NCBI GenBank assembly: GCA_033557465.1
Contig: CM066033.1
Span: 1,304,449,519-1,304,513,518 of the forward strand
DNA: 64,000 nucleotides
Source of the DNA: Ichthyophis bannanicus
Lineage: Eukaryota; Chordata; Amphibia; Gymnophiona; Ichthyophiidae
Reading direction: 5' to 3'
In this document: positions 20,815 to 30,146 of the stretch, piece after piece
Numbering within the stretch: position 1 is the stretch's first letter
Layout: each line of letters starts with the position of its first letter
The notes under the pieces: model-generated
The model's database searches: none
Told to the model about the DNA's origin: nothing
Seen by the model: the letters and a program-made list of their open reading frames with translations, nothing else
Position numbers and translations under genes: made by a program

Positions 20815-22390
20815 TGATAGGGGGGAAGGGGGTTTAGGACTGGTACCAGTGGCTATGGGGGGGGGGGGCTAATACTGGAAGTGGGCTGATATGGTAGGGT
20901 TGGGACTAGTAATGGGCCGGGGGGGGTGCTAAGACTGGAAGTGGGCTGATGGGGGGGGGGGTAGGAATGTTAATGGGATATGGGGGGGGGGGCTAAGACT
21001 GGAAATGGGCTGATGGGGGGGGGTAGGACTGGTAATGGGCTATGGGGGGGGCTGACTGGAAATGGGCTGATGGGTGTGTTAGGACTGGTAATTGGCTATT
21101 GGGGGGGCTAAGACTGGTAAATGGCTAATGGGGGGGCTAAGACTGGTAATTGGCTATGGGGGGGGGGGCTAAGACTGGAAGTGGGCTGATAGGGGAGGGT
21201 TAGGACTAGTAATGGGCCAGGGGGGGGGTGCTAAAAATCGAAGTGGGCATATGGGGAGGTATAGTAAAGGTAATGGGTTATGGGGGGGGCTGACTGGAAA
21301 TGGGCCGATGGGGGGGTTAGGACTGGTAATTGGCTATGGGGAGGGGCTAAGACTGGAAATGGGCTGATGGGGAGGTTTAGGACTGGTAATGGGTTAGGGG
21401 GGGCTAAGACTGAAAGTGGGCTGATGGGGGAGGGTTAGGACTAGTAATGGGCCGTGGGGGGATGCTAAGACTGGAAGTGGGCTGATGGGGAGGTTTAGGA
21501 CTGGTAATGTGCTATGGGGGGAGCTAAGACTGGAAATGGGCTGATGGGGGTTAGGACTGTTAATGGGCTATGGGAGGGGTTAGGACTGGTAATGGGCTGA
21601 TGGGGGATTAGGACTGGTAATGGGCTATGGGGGGCTAAGACTGGAAATAGGCTGATGGGGGGGGGCTAGGCCTGGAAATAGGGTGATGGGGGGGTTAGGA
21701 CGTAATGGGCTGATGGGGGGGTTAGGACTAGTAATGGGCTATGGGGGGGCTAGGACTGGAAATGGGCTGATGGGGGGTTAGGACTGGTAATGGGCTGGGG
21801 GGGGGCTAAGACTGTTAATGGGCTGGGGGGGTTGCTAGGACTGGAAATGGGCTGAGTGGAAGGAGGGCTTGAACTGCAAATAGCTGATCGGGACGGGGGC
21901 TTGGAATGGAAAATGGGTTGTGAGGGGGTGGAAGCTAGGACTGGAAATGGGTGAATTGGCGGGGGGCTAGGACTTGAAATGGGCTGATGGAGGGGCTAGA
22001 ATAGGACTGGAAATTGGCTGTTGGGGGGGTGCTAAGATTGGAAATGGGCTGTGGTGGGGGTTTGGATTGAAATGTACTCATGAAGGGGCTAGAACTGGAA
22101 GTAGGCTCATGGGGGGCTTGGATTGGAAATGGGCTGAGTGGAGGGGAGCTAGGATTTGACATGGGCTGATGGGCTCATAGGGGCTGGGATTGGAAATGAG
22201 CTGATAGAGGGACTCGGATGGGACTGGAAATAGATGGGGGAGCTAGGACTGGAAATAGGCTGATGGTGGGTCTAGGATAGGACTCGAAATGGGCTTATGG
22301 GGGGCTAGGACTGGAAATGGGCTGATGCGGGGACTAGAAGGGAGCGGATGCTGGGTGGGACTGGAACTAGAATGGAGCTGATGTTGGGGG
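20815..22390 (-). repeat. G-rich minisatellite in hAT-B
   Basis: Dozens of degenerate units of roughly 30-38 bp alternate between CTAAGACTGGAAATGGGCTG plus a G-run and TTAGGACTGGTAATGGGCTA plus a G-run. It is the complement of the motif in hAT-A. The G-runs (7-12 bases) recur every unit. Confidence 0.92.
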
Positions 22391-23592
22391 AGGATTAGAA
22401 TGGGATGGAGCTGGGAGAGTGAAATGGAGAGGGAAAAAATATTTTGTGTGGGAGGGAAGACAAATCTACAATAGGCCGGATATTGGGAGAGTAAGTGGGG
22501 ATTGAGAATGGAGGGGTAAAATTTGAGTAGATGAAACAGGAATGAGGAAAGAGCAAAAGGAGAAAGATTAGTATGTTAAAGCAGATGTAGAGAGAGAATG
22601 GAAAAAAACTAGAAGAGAGAAGAAAAGACAAATGGACAGCAGACGATGGAGAGTTAGCGGAAGACACAAAGAAACCAGAAGAAAGTGACTGGAGCAATTG
22701 CAGCTGAAAAAAAATGCACAAAAGGTAAAAAAATATCTCTTTATTTTGAATTTATTAATTGGAATATGTCAGCTCTGGGAAATGTGCATCATTAACGTCT
22801 GTGCTTTGTTTAGTACAAGAGCAAATTAATGTATAGTTTTATTTCTACAGTGTTGTACATTCCAAGTTTGGCTTTTGGGATTCCCAGTTTAATTATTGTC
22901 TTCCTGTTTCTAAATTGTGATTCCTTGTTTGGTGATGGTCTATGTTCTGCATGTGTAACTGAGCTGAGGTATTCTGTTTATGTAATTCCTATTTGACATT
23001 GCCACTTGTTCTCTTTCCCCAGTAGGTCATGTATTGTTATTCTCTGAAATGTATTGGTTTAATATTTGCAGTGTTGCCTTTTCATAGGTAGAGTATGGTT
23101 CTTTGTGAGTCCTGGTAGTGCTGTTAGGATACGGCGGGTTTGCTATGGGTTCTAAATGGGCAGTGTTTGTAGTAGTTCCTAATGTGTCTGGCGGTTGGCA
23201 CTGGATTATAGTAATGTAGAAGTCTTTTAGTCTTTCTTTATTCATACACTCATTAAGAGGCATGTTTACTAAAAGTTAGTGTATGGTAACATTATGCAAA
23301 TATTTATGCAAATGAGGTCCCTTATGCAAATGAGGCCCCGCACCAAGTCTCCGCACATGGCCCCGCACCCGCCTTGGGCCGCCCCTGCCTGCAGGGTCGG
23401 GTCACGACCCACCGTGTAAAGGCAATGGCTGCCTCAGTAGCTCATCTCCGCTCTGTACCTTTGGCAGACATCTGTAGGGCTGCAACTTGGTCCTCAAGCC
23501 AGACTTTTGCGGCCCATTACTTCCTGGAGAGGGAGTCCCGTAGGGACAGTTCTTTCAGTCAGGCAGTGCTCCGGAATCTCTTTGAGGTTTAG

Positions 23593-24115
23593 GCAACTCC
23601 TACCCTCCAGCCCTCTGGTTGGGCTACCGGTAGGGGTGGTTTTCAGTGAAATCCTTTCTCTGATGCTGTGGCTAGAAGGAGCTCATTTTTCAGCTCTGGG
23701 TCCCCGGTAGCCTGAAGCTGGGGAGTCCCATAAGTGAGGACTGACTTCCTGCTTGGTCCTGGAGAAAGAGTAGTTACTCACCTGTAACAGGTGTTCTCCA
23801 GGAGCATCAGGAATCAGTCCTCATAACCCTCCCTCCTCCCCTGGGAGTTGCAGTTGTACATAGTTTATTTTTACATTTTTGTGTGCTGTTTTTTAGCTAT
23901 GTCATTGGACTGAGCAAGATGGCACCTTTAGGCGGGAAGGGGACTGCGCATGCGCGCAGTATTCCCAAAGGCTTTCTTAGAAAGCTGGGGAATTGCTCCG
24001 CATGGGGGCTCCATCGACGTCGATGTCAACCATATGTGAGGACTGACTTCCATAAGTGAGGACTGATTCCTGCTGCTCCTGGAGAACACCTGTTACAGGT
24101 GAGTAACTACTCTTT
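23593..24115 (+). repeat. DIRS-B1 internal complementary region and right terminal repeat
   Basis: The internal complementary region (about 23730-23826) reads ...TTGGTCCTGGAG-AAA-GAGTAGTTACTCACC..., the fused complements of both outer ends. The right terminal repeat (about 23890-24115) mirrors 15221-15440 and contains the same ~20-bp tandem duplication as the left one (24035-24070), which the internal complementary region lacks. Confidence 0.9.
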
Positions 24116-24825
24116 TCCAGAACAGGGGAGCTTTCTCTGATTCCAGTGAGGGAGATGTTCAGACATCCCTGAGAAAGACGGGCCAGTTAGGACCCAATTC
24201 TAGATTCATTTTTAAATGACCAGCCTAGGTAGCATTCAGTAATTTAAAAACTTTAAAAAAGATAGTAGCAGCCCTTCTCATGCATACATTATATAGATAA
24301 ATATGCTATGCATTTCTAAAATTCCCACTCTTTTTTCATAAAAATTATTTTTACATCTCTTTCTACCACCTACCAGGATTGAGAAAGCTGCATCAGAGAG
24401 GTATGCAGGAGAAGCAAAGTCCTTTGCCACTGTCCCCACTGAAATTGGGGACAGGAGAAGGTGATAGTCTATGGAATCAGAGACACAGTTCAAAATCGGA
24501 GACAATCCTCGAAAATCAGGGACATCTGGTAAGCGTAGTTTGGAGCTGTTTGGCTAGCCCCTGGAGGAGTCCAGGACTCTTCCTTTTCCCCCTCGCTTCT
24601 ATTATCTCCTCCCACCCCTCACTTCACACCATTTACAATAAAAGCAAGAAGAAGATCTGAAGGTGTTGAGTTTGACGATAGGAGACCAGCTTTTGGTAGC
24701 AGCCCAGGTGGAAAGGAGTTCACATGTGGGCAGATGTTCAGGGAGGGGAGGATGGGAGACAGGAAGATAAGTACTGAGAGTGGTGTGGCCTCAGTTGAGA
24801 AATATTTTTTGTACCACTGGAAGCA
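24116..24825. other. Unassigned sequence after DIRS-B1
   Basis: No gene or known repeat is recognised. It does not match the DIRS-A2 sequence expected if B1 had simply inserted into A2. A short internal echo (GGAGACAATCC, GGGACA) lies around 24440-24530. Confidence 0.4.
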
Positions 24826-25569
24826 GTGGGTCTAGATGTCTGGGAGCAGCAGGGAAATTCCATGCCTCCCACTCTTGTTGCAAGTGTGCCAACATCTTTA
24901 AGTTGCCAAGAGCAGCACGAGCTAAACGGCAGTAGGGAGACGAGCACTAGACTTCTTGCAAATGGGGCAGTTTCTTTAAGGTGCCAGGAGTGGTACGAAT
25001 TAAATGACTGTCTGCAAGTGAGAACGTCTGTACTTGCCAATGTGCTTCTGAACGGGGAAGCTTTTTTGCTCCACCAGGTGCAGCATGGCTCTGCACAGGA
25101 CATAGTATTCACTGGGAGAGGCGGTCACATAGTTCCTGGCAAAAGTGTCAGAAGAGTTTGTAACCACTGCTTCCGCAGTGGAAATGCCAATGGCGGTACT
25201 GGTTCAGGTGGCCCAATTATGGGAAGTACAATGTTATGGGAGATGGTGTCAGTGTATAGAAGCTCAACATGGAGCTGGCCTAAATGGACAAAGTTGTCTA
25301 TCTCAGCTAAGGAACAATGGGAACTGCTGCCATTTTTGAAGGCAGTTGGTGTGAAGAACCTATGTAAAAGTATTCCCCAGCCACTTCTCTGGAGAGGGTT
25401 AGCAAGGAGCTTTTGGCAGGGTTCTCCCAGTCAGCATCTGAGGAAGTGCTGGGAACCTTCAGAGGCCCAGGTGGAGCCCTGGTTTCCACAATATTTGCTT
25501 CTTGCTGCAGCAACTTTATTGCTGCAAATAGGCATAAGAGGTTCATGCAGCCCAGGGGGAAAGGTATGA
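24826..25569 (+). other. Unrecognised 248-codon open frame with an in-frame 26-residue repeat
   Basis: The frame is open from 24826 (GTG; first ATG at about 24862) to the TGA near 25567. Residues around 28-75 form two copies of a ~26-residue unit (SLSCQEQHELN ... LAN, then SLRCQEWYELN ... LAN), reflecting a ~78-bp tandem duplication that keeps the frame. I recognise no domain or signal peptide. It may be chance or derived from a decayed repeat; there is no sign of splice-flanked exon structure. Confidence 0.2.
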
Positions 25570-26220
25570 AATGTGCCCCCATAGCCTAGGGATGGTGACA
25601 GCACTCCTGAAAGCCACACCTGGAGATACAAGCATCTCTTGGAAGCTTGAGCAGCAGTGGAAACCGGGCTGGCTGTTTTAGCCAGTCTGAATTCCTCAAT
25701 GGACTAGGGGTTTCTGTGCCGTTTCTGAGAGGTGGTCTAGGTTAGGGATCCTTTTCCTTCAGGCTTTTTGTCAATCTGTTAGGCATTCTGGTATCCAGGC
25801 TCAGTGTCGGGGTGAAGGGTATGTGGTATTCTTTAGCCCTGGAGAGTTTGGTAGGTGGAGGACTCATTTTTGGATATCTTCATTGTGGCAGTCACAAGGT
25901 GACTTCCATTCCTCTTCTTGGGAATTCGCTGTGATGGCTCCACTGTAGCAGTATCTTGAAACCTTCTTTAAAACAGAGTGATGGGTACAACCTTAACCAA
26001 AGGCACAGAGAGTGGTAACCTGCACAGAGGGGCAGGCACAACCCTAAACAAAGGCATAGAGGGGGTAACCTGCATGGAGCAGTTGGTAAAACCCTAACCA
26101 AGGTATAGAGGAGGTAACCAGCACAGCAGGCATCACTTTACCCACCTTACTGGGCAAACTGTATGTACTATACTGGTCTTTATCTGCCATGATTTACTAT
26201 GTTAAAATACTACTACTATT
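25570..26220. other. Unassigned sequence with short tandem repeat and a dispersed 3' module
   Basis: Between about 25985 and 26130 three loose units of ~46 bp recur (AACCAAAGGCACAGAG...GGTAACCTGCA). The end, 26140-26215 (TGGGCAAACTGTATGTACTA... TTTACTATGTTA), matches the complement of 27696-27775 and resembles 52795-52860, so it is a dispersed repeat terminus. Confidence 0.5.
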
Positions 26221-27470
26221 TACTACTGCTATTACTTATTATTTGTATAGTGCTACAAGGCACATGCAGTATTGTACATATACAGTAGATGTAAGAGACA
26301 GCCCCTGATCATCAAAGCTTACAATCTAATCAAGACAAACGACATCACAAAACTGGAGGCTAGAGTATACACATAAGTGGTGTCAAGGGAGTGAGGGACA
26401 TCAGGATCCAATAGCATTTTAACAGTTGGCCCTGATTCTCCAAGTTAAGGTAAGCAAGTGATGCATATTCAGAGTCCATTTGAGCTCCAGCATCTTTTGG
26501 AGGACCCTTCGGAGGAGGGGTGCTCTCTTGCTGAGACAGGCTTCCAGTTGGAGGCAGATTGGATGGATGTTTGGCAGTCTGTTTAACAAGTTCAGACCCT
26601 GGCATACCTGATAAAAGTATCAGACAGGCCCTCTGCCCATTAGTAGACACTCCTATGGCTGAAAGCCTAGATATCAAATTCAACTTCAAGTATGGGCAGA
26701 GCTGGATTTCATCTAGGGATGAGTCCCTATTTAGTAGAGACCCGGAAAATTTGGTGAATGACCTTGGGAAGGTCAGACTATGGTTTTTGTCAGATCAGTT
26801 CCAGAGACGACAGCCTGGATATAGGCAGGCCTTGAGTAGGTGTCTTGGTCATTGCCACCTTGGCAAGGTTTGAGACAGTAGGAGAGATAGTGAGGAGTCT
26901 CAGAATGAATGCATTTGTAGGTCAGCAAGAGAAATTTGAACTGTATGTGGAAATGGATAAAGAGCCAATGAAGTGACCTGAAAAGAGGGATTATGTAAGC
27001 ATAGCAACAGTGGCAGATTAGTAGTGCAGCTGAGGTTTGAATAGATTGAAGGGGAGATGATTCAATGAAAGACCAGTGAGGAGCAACTTGCAATAATCTA
27101 GGCGGGAGGTGACGAGGCAGTGGTTAAGGGTCTTGGTAGTATATTCTGAGAGAAAGGGATGAATTTTGCTGATGTTATATAAAAAGAAACAACAGGTTTT
27201 AGCTATCTGTTGGATATGTGCAGTGAAAGAGAGAGAAGAGTCAAAGATGACCCCAAAGTGGTGAGCCAAGGAGACAGGGAGGAATGCAATATTGACCACA
27301 GAAATAGAGAAGGAAGGGGGAGGTGGGTTTAGGGGGAAAGGTGAGAAGCTCTGTCTTAGACATGTGCAGTTTCAGACAGTGGTGGGACATCCAGGCAGGG
27401 ACGTCAGACAAGCAGACTGAAATTTGGACCTGGATTGCTTTCCCTAGCAATGGGGTCCCTGGTCATGATA
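26221..27470 (-). mobile_element. L2-clade LINE, 3' half (subfamily with GTAGTAG tail)
   Basis: On the minus strand it carries the end of the L2 ORF2 and the 3' tail. The 3' tip is the TACTACTACTA... near 26209-26230 on the plus strand. It is 5'-truncated near 27470. Another L2 3' end of the same subfamily abuts it at 27484. Confidence 0.85.
26773..27450 (-). pseudogene. L2 ORF2 C-terminal region, frameshifted
   Basis: From 27450 downward the frames read WMSHHCLKLHMSKTELLTFP, then FGVIFDSSLSFTAHIQ, LVTSRLDYCKLLLTGL (27018-27299), then SLHWLFIHFHIQFKFLLLTY (26773-27093). These are the conserved post-RT blocks of L2 ORF2 in the correct order, spread over shifted frames. It is non-functional, and the RT catalytic part is absent. 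Confidence 0.85.
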
Positions 27471-27483
27471 TTTTTTGTTTGAC

Positions 27484-27695
27484 TACTACTACTACTACTT
27501 ATCTTTTATATAGTATTACTAGGCTTATGCAGCACTGTATATATTCACATGAGATAGTCCCTGCTCCACAGTGCTTACAATCTGCTAAACAGAAAAATAA
27601 AGCAAACATGGGACTATAGAATTATTAAGGGAACCTATTAAAACACATATGGACATAGACAGGAGAATAAGGGGGTCAGATCCAAAAGCAGCCTT
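27484..27695 (-). mobile_element. L2-clade LINE 3' end, short
   Basis: It begins with ACTACTACTACTACTTATC (complement of the L2 tail) and continues through GCTTACAATCTGCTA and CAAAAGCAGCCT, which recur in the L2 copies at 26230, 47985 and 48605. It is a 5'-truncated 3' UTR without coding sequence. Confidence 0.8.
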
Positions 27696-27790
27696 GAAGA
27701 GAAACATAGAAACATCCCAGCAGAAAAAGAACATATGGATTATCTAGTCTGCCCTTCCATATCAATTACTATAGTCCCTTTAAGAGATGA
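27696..27790 (-). repeat. Dispersed ~75-bp repeat module
   Basis: AACATAGAAACATCCCAGCA ... TCTAGTCTGCCCTTCC is the complement of the modules at 26140-26215 and 52795-52860. Family not identified. Confidence 0.55.
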
Positions 27791-27954
27791 GTTTTTAGCC
27801 TGGATTTAAATAGCAGCCAAAGATAGATTTACTTATTTATCTGTTCTTATCTATAAATCAAAGCAATTTACAGAGAACAAGTAACATGTACTATAACATG
27901 GAGTTACAGAAGAGACCACCCCTCCTGCAGACTCAAGGAAGCAAAAAGGAGCAG

Positions 27955-28517
27955 CAGAGTCACACCACTGGAACAAGTGCTTTATTGGTGTCACAAGGTC
28001 TGCCCTACACGTGTTTCGGCACAAAGCCTTCCTCAGGGGACTGCGACCTTTTATATCATACATATCTATAAAAATAAAGATGTAAATCATATCAAAACAT
28101 CAAAATAAACATATATTTAAAACATGAACAATATAATGTGTGCATGTGTGAAGGAGCCCCATATTAAAAAGGCATCCATCGTAGTAGATTATTCAAAAGA
28201 CATATATAAGAATGATTAAAAAAAATAATAAAATAAATAATTGAAGATTATTATAAAGTATAAAACAATATAAAAGCCATATGAAATGATGGCAATTAAA
28301 ACAAAATAGTAGACAGTAACACGTAAAAACATAGAAAAACACTAAGGGAAAAACAATAGCCAAGGGATAGCTTAAAAAAACAAGTAAATAAAATCAAGCA
28401 CTTGCTTTTGTAACACTAAGCACTGTATAGACAGTAAACTCACCACTTGGGAGACACTTATTCAGACTAACGATTGATAGTTAATCCTTTCAATCTATGA
28501 AAAATGAAATGGGAGGA
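27955..28517 (-). mobile_element. Penelope-like 3' end, split by the L2 LINE
   Basis: On the minus strand the sequence CCTGAGGAAGGCTTTGTGCC followed by GAAACACGTGTAGGGC (27990-28036) is the motif typical of PLE 3' regions. The AT-rich stretch to 28517 is probably more of the same element, continuing after the L2 insertion at 33598. No coding part is visible. Confidence 0.55.
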
Positions 28518-28582
28518 AAAGGAGAGGAAATTATCCACCGTATATGAGACTGCTATGCTTATACACGCCTAACAGGTCTGTC

Positions 28583-28941
28583 GAGCCCCGCCACCAGCAA
28601 CAGCTCTCCCCTTCCCTGGGGATCGAGCCATCGCCGGCAGGAGGAGCCTGCAGCCCACGAGGCCCAATCGGGCAAAGGATCAAGGCCTTTAAAGGCAGCA
28701 CGCCGTCGGGAGCCGTCCCTTTGAGCCCCGCCACCAGCAACAGCTCTCCCCTTCCCTGGGGATCGAGCCATCGCCGGCAGGAGGAGCCTGCAGCCCACGA
28801 GGCCCAATCGGGCAAAGGATCAAGGCCTTTAAAGGCAGCACGCCATCGGGAGCCGTCCCTTTGAGCCCCGCCACCAGCAACAGCTCTCCCCTTCCCTGGG
28901 GATCGAGCCATCGCCGGCAGGAGGAGCCTGCAGCCCACGAG
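28583..28941 (+). repeat. 140-bp tandem monomers in the L2 5' UTR
   Basis: Units start at GAGCCCCGCCACCAGCAACA at 28583, 28723 and 28863, exactly 140 bp apart; the third is cut at about 28941. Units 1 and 2 differ by very few bases. They are GC-rich, unlike the flanking AT-rich DNA. By analogy with monomer-type LINE promoters they may drive transcription; that is inference. Confidence 0.9.
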
Positions 28942-29209
28942 GCTCTTGCCGCTGAACGCTCTCCCTAGAGGGATCGAGCCTCCGGACCGCCTCCCGCTGA
29001 AGCGGCTGTCCAATCTGGGCAGTCCCTGGCGCTTTAAAAGAGCGCGCCAACAGGCGCCCCCGCGCCGGCGGGTCCGCGCCGGAGGGCCGTGCAAGAGGGC
29101 CCTTTGGCACGGCCCTTCGGCTAAGGCACGTAAGCCTACCCACCCACAGCAGAGACAAAGAAGAAACTCTCACCGCAGAATCATCAACCACACAGAGCAC
29201 AGCTAAATC

Positions 29210-30146
29210 CCCAAGGTCGAGCTCACCTACCTCATCCTCTCATCAAGCACAGCAAGTATTCCCCCACAATTGCTATTTATGGACTATTAAGGTATATAAT
29301 TAACAGCCTAAAACCTGAACGTTTACCACACTACTCGGCCTCAATCTATAAAGTGACAATCAGAAGTACATGTTAACAGTTATCTGCTGCACTGAGCTAC
29401 ACTAAATACTATTGTTAGTAACCTCCACAGTTTTACCACTATTGTGAATACTTTAATTCCATCATACGGTACTGTTGTTAGTAGCTAGCCAGATATTATA
29501 TCAAGTAACATTAACAAGCAACAAAACAATAATTTCTATTGTTACTGTGATACTATTGTTAATAACCCCCCACAGTTTATTACTATTGTAGCCCCACACA
29601 GTTTATTACCATTGTCAATAGAATATTGTTACTGTGCTAATATTGTTAGTAGCCCCCACAGTTTATTACTATTGTCAAAAGATTATCACCATCATATAGT
29701 ACTGTTGCCAGTAGCTATCTAGCACAAAGTTTACTACTGTCAGTAGAATATTTTCAATCTGCACCGTTGTCAGTTGCCAGTAGCCATCCTTCAATAGGTA
29801 TCATTTTATTACTGTTGTCAGTAGTATACCCATAACTAGTACTGTTATAAGGATGTTAGTAACTAGCCTGTAATAGTTACTACCCATGGCATTATTGTTG
29901 TCAGCAATACTCTCATAAAGCTACACTTACAAATCATTGCACTGCTGTTACAAATAGCTGATACATTGTAACAATCCCATACAATTGTGACAAACAGCCA
30001 GCCAAAAGCTAATTTACTGTTCTAACTCTTCTAACCGATACTTTGCTGTTCTAACCTAATCACGTACAACTCAACGCAACCACACACAAGCCCTCTTGCA
30101 TAGCCCGCCAGAAACACTTCTCTCTTACAAAACAAAATACAAAATA
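29210..30146 (+). other. AT-rich L2 leader with degenerate short repeats
   Basis: Between 29395 and 29900 a motif like CCCCACAGTTTATTACTATTGT recurs many times with variation (ACTATTGTTAGTAG, ACTGTTGTCAGTAG). No ORF1 is seen. It is followed by the ATG at 30147. Confidence 0.65.

Larger units (their letters stand above)
20344..23387 (-). mobile_element. hAT-B: second copy of the minisatellite-bearing hAT-type element
   Basis: The target duplication CCTGCAGG is at 20336-20343 and 23388-23395, a perfect 8 bp. The uninterrupted target is visible in DIRS-B0 near 34975 and in B2 near 46443. The ends are CAGGGCCGGCCC and, reverse-complemented, CAGGGGCGGCCC. From the left it holds a long hairpin (20430-20813), a G-rich minisatellite (20815-22390), a purine-rich part, and an AT-rich part (22740-23370) whose complement resembles hAT-A near 8890-9200. 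No transposase is present. Orientation is minus relative to hAT-A. Confidence 0.9.
19505..23592 (+). pseudogene. DIRS-B1 tyrosine recombinase, split by hAT-B
   Basis: The N-terminal core-binding domain is at 19505-19860 (RKQSTKKTYALKWKRF). The first catalytic Arg is in TSARRVNELQAL near 19960. A 1-bp loss near 19995 breaks the frame, which resumes at 20097 (FFPRPHASRAE). The hAT element (20344-23387) then interrupts it. After it, 23388-23592 encodes the C-terminal end. The expected His-x-x-Arg reads HRVK, so the second Arg is replaced by Lys; B2 and B0 keep HRVR. The candidate Tyr is in AAHYFLE (about 23512). The stop is TAG at 23590-23592. Confidence 0.9.
15221..24115 (+). mobile_element. 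DIRS-B1: complete-ended DIRS-B retrotransposon with two insertions
   Basis: Both ends are present: left TTTCTCCAGGACCAAGCAGG and right ...GTGAGTAACTACTCTTT. The internal complementary region at about 23730-23826 (CCTGGAGAAAGAGTAG) joins the complements of both ends around AAA 23765-23767. Inside are gag, a CR1 fragment that replaces ~0.95 kb of DIRS sequence, RT/RNase H, and a recombinase split by hAT-B. Without the insertions, and adding the lost part, the element would be about 5.8 kb, agreeing with DIRS-B2. Confidence 0.93.

Noticed and set aside
20815..22390. CRISPR or telomere-like array
   Set aside because: Units are degenerate and contiguous without unique spacers, and the motif is not TTAGGG; it lies inside a transposon.
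28531..29200. Overlapping GC-rich open frames on both strands
   Set aside because: They are translations of the 140-bp monomers; identical peptides repeat with the unit and no domain is present.
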